A DNA stretch of 64,000 nt. Origin: Archangium violaceum. Lineage in GTDB: Bacteria; Myxococcota; Myxococcia; Myxococcales; Myxococcaceae. Below, in pieces: positions 45,909 to 53,853 of the stretch. The number at the start of each line of letters is the position of its first letter. Within the stretch, counting starts at the first letter, position 1. A program made the position numbers and the translations under genes. The stretch lies in assembly GCF_016859125.1 (NCBI RefSeq), contig NZ_CP069338.1, positions 2,480,001 through 2,544,000 on the forward strand. The letters are read 5' to 3'. Below the pieces are notes generated by a model. That model worked only from the letters and a program-made list of their open reading frames with translations, was not told the origin of the DNA and made no database searches.

Positions 45909-46506
45909 GCCCCTCCTCCTCGGCGAGCGAGCGCAGGTGGGCCTTGATGCGCTGGAACTGCTGACGCAATGCCGCCGCCTTGCGCTTGAGCGCCGCGTCC
46001 GACAACGCCTCCTCCCCTTCCGACATCACCCGCGCCACATCATCCCAGGACAACCGCTGGTCCACCCGGAGCAGCAACAACATGCGCTCCTGCGGATCCA
46101 GGCTCTCGCGCAGCGCTCGAAAGCGCTCCTTCACCGACGTCCTCTGCCACGGACGCGTCTCCGAGCGCGGCTTGTGCGCCTCGTCCGGCAGCGCGGACAT
46201 GCTCACCGGCTGCTCCCGGCCCGCTGGCGCGTGCATCACCTGGTAACACGCGTTGCGCGCCAGCCGGTAGGCCCACGTGCGAAAGGAGCTCTCCCAGCGG
46301 AAGCCAGACAAGCCCCGCAGGAGGTTCTCGCTGAAGAGGCTGAAGGCATCCCGGCTCCGCTCATAGTCATGCAGCACCGAGCCCATCAGCCGCATGATTT
46401 CCTGCCCATAGCCCTCCAACGCCCGCTCCACGGCCCCCGCCATGTCGCCCCGCTTGCACAACCCCTGGATTTCCAGCTCCAGCTTCTCGCGATCTTCCAA
46501 CTGCAT
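45874..46506 (-). CDS. ECF-type RNA polymerase sigma factor
   Basis: 210 residues. Sigma-2 region: IMRLMGSVLHDYERSRDAFS and RWESSFRTWAYRLARNACYQ; sigma-4 region: RMLLLLRVDQRLSWDDVARV. It directs transcription of an unknown regulon. It lies 51 bases downstream of the giant kinase-cyclase gene on the same strand, which suggests that the kinase controls it. No anti-sigma factor is seen next door. Confidence 0.88.
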   Translation of the reverse strand: MQLEDREKLELEIQGLCKRGDMAGAVERALEGYGQEIMRLMGSVLHDYERSRDAFSLFSENLLRGLSGFRWESSFRTWAYRLARNACYQVMHAPAGREQPVSMSALPDEAHKPRSETRPWQRTSVKERFRALRESLDPQERMLLLLRVDQRLSWDDVARVMSEGEEALSDAALKRKAAALRQQFQRIKAHLRSLAEEEGLIASEDSSTHV

Positions 46507-46557
46507 GGTGGCTCTTCTCCTCTCGTACTTCCGTCTCTCGGCCCCTCACACCGACGC

Positions 46558-49500
46558 TCATACCTGGCCCGCGTGCAACTCCGCCTCCGTCGACGGCCCC
46601 AGGGCGACCAGGGCCTGCCGCTCGTACTCTCCCGCCCCCAGCTCGCGCGCGATGCGCACCGCCTGACGCAGACTCGCGCGGGCCTCCTCCTCCTGCCCCA
46701 GGGCCCACCAGGCCTCGGCCTCGATGCGGTACAGCGCGGAATCGTAGAAGTGCTCGCCCGACGCCTCCGCCCAACGCCTGGCTTCCCTCACCCCGAGCAG
46801 CGCCTCGCGCGGCTGCCGCAATCGCAGGTGCACATCCGCCAACAGTCCGAGGTGGTGCGGCATGCCGGCGCGCAGGCCCGCCATCCGCCACCGGCCCAGC
46901 CACTCACGCATCTGCGCCAGCCCCTCCTCGGGCCGCCCCAGCTCGGCGAGCGCCCAGCCACGCAGCAGGCCGGACCACGTCAGCCACAGCCGGAACCAGT
47001 GCTCGCGTGAGAGGGCCAGACACGCCTCGGCCAGCTCGAGCGTGCCCCGCGCGTCGCGCCGCAGCTGGCAGGACACGGCGGAGTAGAGCAGCACATAGGC
47101 TCGCGTGTGGGCGTGGCCGATGCGATCGGCCAGCGCCAGCGCCTCGCGGCCGTACCGGAGCGCGACCTCCGTGTGGCCGAGCACGGAGTGGGAGATGGAG
47201 GCGTGGACGAGCGCCATCGCTCGTGGATCCACCCAGTGCCGCACGGCCAGCCTCCGGTGCTCCTCCAGGGAGAACTCCGAACACGCCACTGCGCGCTCCG
47301 CGTACTCGAGCGCCTCGCGGAGCCGTCCCCAGGAGAAGAAATCGGCGGCCATCATCCGGTAGCCCAGGGCGAGCAGCTCCCGGTTGCGCTGGCGTGAGCC
47401 CAGGTCCACCAGTTGCTCGGCCAGCTCGTGGGCCAGGCGGAACTCGGCGCAGGCGAAGTAGTAGGCGAAGGGTCCCCAATAGGACAGCTCCAGGCCCGGC
47501 AGCTCATCCCCCACCAGACGGAACAGCTCGCGCGCCCGGGTGTAGGTCCGCCTCACCTCGGGCGAGCGGTAGCCCTGCAGCGCCGACAGCGGACTGCCCA
47601 GCGCGATGAGCAGCTGGAGCTCCTGCTGAATCCGCTGCGCGGCGTCCGGCAGCGAGCGCAACAGCTTCAGCGCCTGCTGGAAGTGACTCACCGCCTCCTG
47701 GTTGGCCATGTGGTGGCTGGCGCGGAGTCCGGCCCTCAGCCAGTGACGGATGGCGGGCTCGTACGCTCCCGCCTCGGTGTAGTGGTGGGCCAGCAGCTCC
47801 GGCTGTGTCTCCACCACCTCGGGGAATTGTTCCTCCAGCGCCTGGGCGATGCGCCGGTGGTGCTGACGCCGGGTGCCACGCAGCAGGGACTGGTAGGCCG
47901 CGTCCTGGAGGAGCGCGTGACGGAACTGGTAACGCGGTCCCTCCTGCTCCTCCTCGCGCTGGAGCAGCCCCATGGCCACCAGCTCCTCCAGGTCCGCCTG
48001 GAGCGCGTCGGGGGTGCGCCTCATCAGCGTGGCCATCAGCGCATGGGAGAAGCCACGCCCCACCACCGCGCACAGCTGGGTCAGCGCCTTGTGCCGCGGA
48101 GGCAACCTGTCCAGGCGCGCCAGCAACAGCTCGTGCAGGGTGATGGGAATGGACAGCAGGGCGCCGCCCCCCACCACCATGCGCGTCAGCTCCTCCACGA
48201 AGAGGGGGATGCCATCCGTCTTCTCCACGAGCAGGCGCACCGTCTCCTCGCTCAATGTCCCGTCACCGGCCGCCTCCTGCACCAGCGTGGCGGTGAGCCG
48301 CGCTGTCAGCCGCTCCAATTCCATCCGGTGCAGGGAGCCCCCATCGGGCCAGGCGTGGTGGAAGCCCGAGGGCCGCGCGCTCAGCACGAGCAGGACACGC
48401 GCGTCACGCACGCGGCCCAGTACGTAGTCGAGCAGCGCCAGGGTGGACGGATCCGCCCAATGCAGATCCTCCACCACGCCGAACACCGGGCGATCCCGCG
48501 CGATGCGCAGCAGCAACGCCGTCAATGCCTCGAAGGTGCGCTCCTTCTGGCGCTCGGGCGAGAGCTGGAGGATGGGCAGGTTCTCCATCACCGGCAACGA
48601 GAGGAAGGCGGTGATGAGGGCCATCTGCTCCGGCGCCAGGCCGAACGCCCCCAGCTGCTCCTCCAGCTTGCGCAGGTTGTCCCGCGGCGCGCCCTCCGGA
48701 TCCAACCGGAAGAGGTGCTGCAGCATCTCGATGAGGGGATGGAAGGCGCTGTTGGCGAACTGGCCCCAACACTGGCAGCGCAGGATGATGCCCGTGGAGG
48801 GATCCACCCGCTGACGCGCCTCCTGGATGAGGCGGGACTTGCCGAGGCCCGCCTCGGCGGTGAGCAGCACGAAGGAGCCGTGCCCCTCCCGAGCCGCATC
48901 CCAGTACTCGAGCAACTGGCTCAGCTCGTGCTCGCGGCCCACCAGCGGGGAGAGCGAGCCGGCCGCCAGCGCGCGATCGAAGCGCGTGGCCGCCTTGCGC
49001 GCGCGCCTCACGCGCCAGACGTCCACGCGCCGCGCTCCGGACAACCCCTCGAAGGTACGCGAGCCGAGCGTCTCGGACTCGAAGACGCGCTGGACCAGGG
49101 AGTGCGTGGCATCGCTGAGCACCACCGTGCCGGGCTCGGCCTGACGGGCCAGCCACGAGGCGATGCGCGGGGCCTCGCCCTGGATGGTGGGCGTGCGGCC
49201 CCGGAGCTCCGGGAGGATGTCGTCGAACACCACCATCTCGGTGTGGACGCCCACCTGGATCGCCAGCGAGCCCAGGTCCAGCGAGACGAAGCGCCGACGC
49301 AGCTCCCCTGGCAGGACGGCTGCCAGCTTCAGCCCCGCGCTGATGGCCTGCTCCGAATCCTCCTCGTGCGCCACCGGGTAGCCGAAGCAGGTCAGCACCT
49401 CGTCGCCCACGCAGGTGGTGATGGAGCCGCCGTGCTGCTGGATGATTTCCGAGCAGAGCTTCTGGAAGGCGGCCTCCAGCTCGCTGAAGTCCTCCGGGTC

Positions 49501-50595
49501 CAGCTCCCCGGCGAGCCCCACCAGTCCCACCAACCGGTAGGACACCAGCGTCACCGGCCGGCGCTGGGGCGCCACGGAGCGAGGCTCCTCGCGCCAGGGC
49601 CCCAGCCGCTCCTCCAACCGGCGCAGCCTGTCCCGCAGCTCGGTGGCCGAGGGCAGACGCTCACGCGGCTCCTTCGCCAGGGCCGAGGCCACGAGCGCCT
49701 CCAGCTCCGGGGGTAGCTCCGGATGGCGGGCGCGCACCGAGGGCACGGGCTCGGGAGACACCACCTTGGCACGCAGCTCCTCCAGGGTGGCGCTCGGGTA
49801 GGGCAGCTCCCCGGTGAGCATCTCGAACAACATGACGCCCGCGGACCAGAGGTCGGTCCGCTCGTCCTGCTTGCCGCCGCGCCACTGCTCCGGAGACATG
49901 TAGGGCGGCGTGCCGGCGGTGGGCAGGTACGGCACGGGCGAGCCACTGGAGGACGTGAGCCACGCGAGCCCGAAGTCGAGCAGCTTCACCCCACCCCGGC
50001 CGGTGATGAAGACATTGCTGGGCTTGAGGTCGCGGTGGACGATGTGGCGGCCATGCGCGTGGGCCAGTCCCGCGGCCACCGCGCTCATGATCTCCAGCGC
50101 GCGCCGCACGCCCAGCTTCTTCTCCCGCTGGAGGAGCGAGGAGAGCGACTCGCCCTCCAGGCACTCCATGACGATGAAGGGAGTGCGCGGCTCCCAGGCC
50201 GCCCCCACCCATTCGGCCACGTCGAAGACGCGGATGATGTTCTCGTGGTCGAGCTGCGCGATGGCGCGCGCCTCCTGCCGCAACAACCCCATCGGCCATC
50301 GCTCGCCCAACCCCTCGCGGGGGAGGAGGAACTTGAGGGCCACCACGCGCTGCAATTCCTCGTCATGGGCGCGGAACACCCGCCCCATGGCACCACCCCC
50401 CAGCTCGGCGAGGATCTCGAACCGGCGACCATCCGAGCCGCCCAACCGCTCCCCGGTGGCCGGCTTGTGGAACGGGGGCGGGGCCTGGGCCACCTCTTTC
50501 AGGAAGGAATCGCCGAAGTCCGAATCAGCGGCCCGAGATGACCGCGCCGCGGGTGGACGCTCGTCCCCTCCGTTGTGACCGGTCTCGTCGTGCAT
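46558..50595 (-). CDS. Ser/Thr kinase-cyclase-AAA ATPase-TPR protein (giant signalling protein)
   Basis: 1345 residues from ATG 50595 (GGGGAGCAGGGA just upstream; GTG 50679 would be longer). Kinase (about 60-320): GGGAMGRVF, VALKF, HRDLKPSNVFI, DFGLA, SPEQW, LWSAGVMLFEMLTGELPY. Then an adenylate/guanylate cyclase-type domain (SYRLVGLVGLAGELDPEDF; QQHGGSITTCVGDEVLTCFG); the usual metal Asp positions are not clear, so it may be a non-catalytic sensor. Next an AAA/STAND ATPase with LLTAEAGLGKSRLIQEA, and about 500 residues of TPR helices. The four-part array is common in myxobacteria. A deleted paralogue lies at 51412-52257. Confidence 0.9.
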   Translation of the reverse strand: MHDETGHNGGDERPPAARSSRAADSDFGDSFLKEVAQAPPPFHKPATGERLGGSDGRRFEILAELGGGAMGRVFRAHDEELQRVVALKFLLPREGLGERWPMGLLRQEARAIAQLDHENIIRVFDVAEWVGAAWEPRTPFIVMECLEGESLSSLLQREKKLGVRRALEIMSAVAAGLAHAHGRHIVHRDLKPSNVFITGRGGVKLLDFGLAWLTSSSGSPVPYLPTAGTPPYMSPEQWRGGKQDERTDLWSAGVMLFEMLTGELPYPSATLEELRAKVVSPEPVPSVRARHPELPPELEALVASALAKEPRERLPSATELRDRLRRLEERLGPWREEPRSVAPQRRPVTLVSYRLVGLVGLAGELDPEDFSELEAAFQKLCSEIIQQHGGSITTCVGDEVLTCFGYPVAHEEDSEQAISAGLKLAAVLPGELRRRFVSLDLGSLAIQVGVHTEMVVFDDILPELRGRTPTIQGEAPRIASWLARQAEPGTVVLSDATHSLVQRVFESETLGSRTFEGLSGARRVDVWRVRRARKAATRFDRALAAGSLSPLVGREHELSQLLEYWDAAREGHGSFVLLTAEAGLGKSRLIQEARQRVDPSTGIILRCQCWGQFANSAFHPLIEMLQHLFRLDPEGAPRDNLRKLEEQLGAFGLAPEQMALITAFLSLPVMENLPILQLSPERQKERTFEALTALLLRIARDRPVFGVVEDLHWADPSTLALLDYVLGRVRDARVLLVLSARPSGFHHAWPDGGSLHRMELERLTARLTATLVQEAAGDGTLSEETVRLLVEKTDGIPLFVEELTRMVVGGGALLSIPITLHELLLARLDRLPPRHKALTQLCAVVGRGFSHALMATLMRRTPDALQADLEELVAMGLLQREEEQEGPRYQFRHALLQDAAYQSLLRGTRRQHHRRIAQALEEQFPEVVETQPELLAHHYTEAGAYEPAIRHWLRAGLRASHHMANQEAVSHFQQALKLLRSLPDAAQRIQQELQLLIALGSPLSALQGYRSPEVRRTYTRARELFRLVGDELPGLELSYWGPFAYYFACAEFRLAHELAEQLVDLGSRQRNRELLALGYRMMAADFFSWGRLREALEYAERAVACSEFSLEEHRRLAVRHWVDPRAMALVHASISHSVLGHTEVALRYGREALALADRIGHAHTRAYVLLYSAVSCQLRRDARGTLELAEACLALSREHWFRLWLTWSGLLRGWALAELGRPEEGLAQMREWLGRWRMAGLRAGMPHHLGLLADVHLRLRQPREALLGVREARRWAEASGEHFYDSALYRIEAEAWWALGQEEEARASLRQAVRIARELGAGEYERQALVALGPSTEAELHAGQV

Positions 50596-50766
50596 TCCCT
50601 GCTCCCCGGTCGACGTGCCCTCGCGACGGAAGGCCTGGATGAATGAAGTTATGGATCCCATGGTCACCGGGCAACGCACACGAGGCCAGGAAGCACGGAG
50701 ATTGGACTCCTGGCGACAGCGCTTCTGAATGGAAGGAGCGAAGCAGGGCGCGTTCGTGACGCATGG

Positions 50767-50795
50767 GGGCGACGAGGCCGCTCCCCTCGTCGCCC
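50767..50795. terminator. Hairpin between kinase and cupin genes
   Basis: GGGCGACGAGG, loop CCGCTCC, CCTCGTCGCCC: perfect 11-bp stem 22 bases past the cupin gene stop (minus strand). No T-run, so its strength is uncertain. Confidence 0.5.
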
Positions 50796-50816
50796 ACCAG
50801 ACACGCGGGCGTGAGA

Positions 50817-51344
50817 CTACGGGTGGTGGCGCCGCCGGAACTCCTCGCGCAGCCGGGCGAGGTAGCTCGCGGCCTCGGGCGTCCCCTCCTCGGGCGCCCA
50901 GGGGGCGAAGGACTTGTCACTGGCCGGCGCGTAGGGCCCGTTCTTCACCTCGAAGAGCACCGTGTCCGGCGCGAGCGCGAAGAGCCCGTGGAAGATTCCC
51001 GGAGCCAGGTCCACCCCGAACCGCTCGCCCCCGGCTTCCAATGACAGACACTCCCGGATGCGACCATCCTCCTCGAAGGTGAAGAAGGCCAGCGCGCCGC
51101 GCAACACCACCCAGGCCTCGGCCTTCGGTGGCTCCAGGTGCCGGTGCGGCCGTACGTAACTGTCCGGCTGGATGACGTTGAGCATCCGGTGCAACAGCTC
51201 GTCGTCCTTCTTGTGGAAGGGCAGGATGATGCGGCGCCGGGGGCTCGTCCGGGAGGACTCGGTGACCTCCTCGACCAGGGAGCGCGAGAGGACCACCAGT
51301 TCACCCGCGGGGGCATCCAGGGCACGGCGATGGGAAGAGCTCAT
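50817..51344 (-). CDS. WbuC-family cupin metalloprotein
   Basis: 175 residues from ATG 51344. Cupin motifs: SYVRPHRHLEPPKAEAWVVL supplies the His/Glu metal ligands of cupin motif 1, and APGIFHGLFALAP the His of motif 2. RIILPFHKKDDELLHRMLNV is the usual WbuC start. Related proteins are found in surface polysaccharide clusters and as stand-alone enzymes of unknown substrate. It sits between the giant kinase gene and its decayed paralogue. Confidence 0.88.
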   Translation of the reverse strand: MSSSHRRALDAPAGELVVLSRSLVEEVTESSRTSPRRRIILPFHKKDDELLHRMLNVIQPDSYVRPHRHLEPPKAEAWVVLRGALAFFTFEEDGRIRECLSLEAGGERFGVDLAPGIFHGLFALAPDTVLFEVKNGPYAPASDKSFAPWAPEEGTPEAASYLARLREEFRRRHHP

Positions 51345-51411
51345 GACGCCGAGCGGAACACAGCGGCCCCGAAACCGTCCAGGCCTCGGGCTCCACTCAC
51401 GGGTGTTCCGC

Positions 51412-52257
51412 TCACGGGTGCGAGGTGGACTCCTCGTGAAGCCCCAGCGCCTGGAGTTGGCGGTGCAGGCTCGCCCGGGCGCGCTGATGCCCAGGCTGTG
51501 GTGCATGCCCGCCAGCAGGCCCGAGCGCGTCCACTGCTCCATCACCTGGCGCATCAGCACCAGGCCCTCTCGAGGGCGGCCCAGCTCGGCCAGGGCCCAG
51601 GCCCGCAGCGCGGAGGGCCACAGGTACCACAGAGAGCGGGATGCACTGGTCCACCCATTCCAGCGTCGCCCGCGCGTCCCACCGCAACTGGCTGCCAATG
51701 GCGCGGTAGGTGAGCGAGAGCGCCGTCGTGTGCGCATGGCCGATGCGCCCGGCCAGCTCCAACGCCTCGAGGGTGAAGTGCTCGGCCCGCGCGTCCTGTC
51801 CCGTCACCGACAGCGGCAGGGTGCCATAGGCCAGCACGGCCACGCGCGGATTGACCCACTGCCGGACGGCGAGGGTCCGGTGCTGCTTCGCTCCACTCGG
51901 ACATGTCGAAGATGCGGATGATGTTCTCATGGTCCAGCCGCGCGATGGCCCGGGCCTCGCGCAGGCCCATGCCGGCGAGCTCCTCGCGCGGGAGGAGGAA
52001 CTTGAGGGCCACCACCCGCTGCAGCTCGTCATCCCGGGCCCGGAAGACCTGGCCCATGGCGCCCTCGCCCAGCCCCCCAGCCGCTCGCCCGGCAGCAGCC
52101 CGCGGAAGGGCGTATGGAGGGTAGAGCTCGCCACCTCCATCAGGAATGAATCGCCGAAGTCGGATTCGTCACCGAACTCCGCGTCGAACCCGGACCCCGC
52201 GTCTTCCGGAGGGGGCTCCACCGGCCCCTCGCCGTCATGCTCGCCGGCCCGTCCCAT
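51412..52257 (-). pseudogene. Deleted, frameshifted paralogue of the giant kinase-TPR gene
   Basis: From ATG 52257 the frame reads MGRAGEHDGEGPVEPP and DFGDSFLMEVASSTLHTPF. A frameshift follows, then VFRARDDELQRVVALKFLLP and ARLDHENIIRIFDMSEWSEA in the next frame. At about 51896 the sequence jumps to the TPR part: HRTLAVRQWVNPRVAVL and ELAGRIGHAHTTALSLTYRA. It then shifts again to LAELGRPREGLVLMRQVMEQ. All pieces match the protein at 46558-50595 in order. About 950 codons (most of the kinase, cyclase and ATPase) are gone. The remains are not expected to be functional. Confidence 0.85.
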
Positions 52258-52588
52258 GATGTCGCCCCACGCCCCCCTCGGGAAAAGCCAGGGGTCCCCG
52301 AGGAGGCGGGCAACGCCACCTCCCTCCGGAGAGGGACGGACATATGCGTTCCTCCTGCATTCCCGCCAGAGGCCGGCCGCCTCCAACACAGGACTCTTCC
52401 GCGTCCGCCAACGGAGCGAGCGGGCCCTTCGAGCGGGTATGGCCATCTCGAGAAACGCGTACCAAATCACACACATCACACCAGTGAGTCGTGGAGCCCA
52501 CCGGTCTAGAGGGGGGGACCGGTGCTCCTCTATTTGGAGATGCGCGACCGCTCTCGACCACCTCCCGCGGAAAGGAACAGGTGAAGTC
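52258..52588. other. 331-base intergenic region with a palindrome
   Basis: No gene is seen. It contains the perfect inverted repeat CACCGGTC (52499-52506), loop of 10 bases with seven G, GACCGGTG (52517-52524), 65 bases before the response regulator start, where it could be an operator or a leader hairpin. The sequence ACCAAATCACACACATCAC (52461-52479) is AT-rich for this genome and could be part of a promoter. Confidence 0.45.
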
Positions 52589-53035
52589 ATGAGCACTATT
52601 CTTCTTGTCGATGACGAGCCCGAGCTCCTCGAGCTGTATGCGGAAGTTCTGGAGTTGATGGACCACCGGGTGCTGCGTGCACATGATGGACGAGAGGCCC
52701 TGGAGATCGCCCATGAGCGGCGGCCGGACCTCGTGGTGACGGACTGGCAGATGCCGCGGATGACCGGCGTGGAGCTGTGTCAGCACCTGGAGCAGGACGA
52801 GGAGCTGCACGACGTCCCCGTCATCATGCACAGCGCGGCGACGGATCCACACGCCCCGGGCGTCAAGGCCTTCCTCTCCAAGTGCGCGGAGCTCACCGAG
52901 TTTGAAGAGGTCGTCAACCGGACGCTCGTCGACTCGGGGGCGAGCCCGCAGGGGCCCCCGTCGCTGCGTGACTTCTCGCGGAGCGCGCACGAGAGCACCT
53001 GGGACAGCGACCGTTCGTGCACCCTGGGCCCCTGA
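52589..53035 (+). CDS. Single-domain response regulator
   Basis: 148 residues from ATG 52589. A CheY-like receiver: LLVDDEPEL (acidic pocket), phospho-acceptor Asp in DLVVTDWQMPRMTG, conserved Ser/Thr position in VIMHSAAT and Lys in VKAFLSKCA. The tail after residue 115 is Ser/Asp-rich with no output domain. Likely a phosphorelay component or a kinase-borne output; the MHYT histidine kinase at 53854 is a nearby candidate partner. Confidence 0.9.
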   Translation: MSTILLVDDEPELLELYAEVLELMDHRVLRAHDGREALEIAHERRPDLVVTDWQMPRMTGVELCQHLEQDEELHDVPVIMHSAATDPHAPGVKAFLSKCAELTEFEEVVNRTLVDSGASPQGPPSLRDFSRSAHESTWDSDRSCTLGP

Positions 53036-53059
53036 AGCCACGACGCACCGGATACAGAG

Positions 53060-53100
53060 CGGGCCGGGAGACGAGCACTCCCGGCCCGTGTTCGTTTCTG
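53060..53100 (+). terminator. Intrinsic terminator after the response regulator
   Basis: CGGGCCGGGAG, loop ACGAGCA, CTCCCGGCCCG (11 bp, perfect) followed by TGTTCGTTTCTG. Confidence 0.7.
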
Positions 53101-53132
53101 GCCCGGCCTCCTCCATCCACGCAGGAGGCCCC

Positions 53133-53711
53133 ATGTCACGCATATTCACCGGAGACGGCCAGACATTCGCATCCATCATCGACCCGCACATGCCGCTGCT
53201 GCGAGGGCTCGCACGCAAGCTCTGCCGCGACGGCGGAGTGGAGCCCGAGGATCTGCTGCAGGACACCCTGGAACGCGCGCTGCTCCACTTCGAGTGCTTG
53301 AGCGGCTTGAGCGACGCCAGACGACGCGCGTGGCTGAGCACCACGCTCCAGCGGCGCTTCCTCGACCACTGTCGCCGCCAGGGCACCGAGACCCGGGAGG
53401 GACCCCACCTGGAGCTGGTGCGCGCGCCCGTGCTCGTGCGGGAGCCGCGCGCCTGGCACGACTGGGAGCGCATCTCCGAGGAGGAGCTGCGCGAGGCCAT
53501 CGCCCACCTGTCGCCCCCCTTGCGCTCCGCCTACGAGCTGCACACGGAGGGGCTGCACTACAAGGCCATCGCGGAGCGGCTCGGCACCACGCGGGGAACG
53601 GTGGGCTTCTGGCTGCACCAGGCCCGCCGCGAGCTGAGGGCCTGGCTGCGGCCCGTCGCCGAGGAACGAGGAACCCCTGACCTCCAACCCCATCCCTGCC
53701 GCGCCGCGTAG
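53133..53711 (+). CDS. ECF-type RNA polymerase sigma factor
   Basis: 192 residues from ATG 53133, RBS GGAGG. Sigma-2: LLRGLARKLCRDGGVEPEDL and LQDTLERALLHFECL; sigma-4: LPSL-like region ISEEELREAIAHLSPPLRSA and the HTH HYKAIAERLGTTRGTVGFWL. It is unrelated in detail to the 45874-46506 sigma factor. No anti-sigma gene nearby. Confidence 0.9.
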   Translation: MSRIFTGDGQTFASIIDPHMPLLRGLARKLCRDGGVEPEDLLQDTLERALLHFECLSGLSDARRRAWLSTTLQRRFLDHCRRQGTETREGPHLELVRAPVLVREPRAWHDWERISEEELREAIAHLSPPLRSAYELHTEGLHYKAIAERLGTTRGTVGFWLHQARRELRAWLRPVAEERGTPDLQPHPCRAA

Positions 53712-53853
53712 GGACCGGAGAGCGGACGAGCGGCCAGCCCCCTGGCGCCCTGAATGAGGAAGGCTGGCGAGCGGGGGACCCGAGCAGTGGAGGACCTCTT
53801 CTCGCTTCCAGGGGAGGCACGAGCAGCCGTGTGTGCACAGCTAGAGATTCATC

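Noticed and set aside
47413-49716. 767-residue plus-strand open frame
   Set aside because: It is the antisense of the giant kinase gene, with Leu/Gln/Arg-rich low-complexity protein and no motifs. The same holds for 1975-3393, 3622-5610, 20513-22939, 26363-28534 and 31151-34300 on the minus strand and 17719-19773 on the plus strand.
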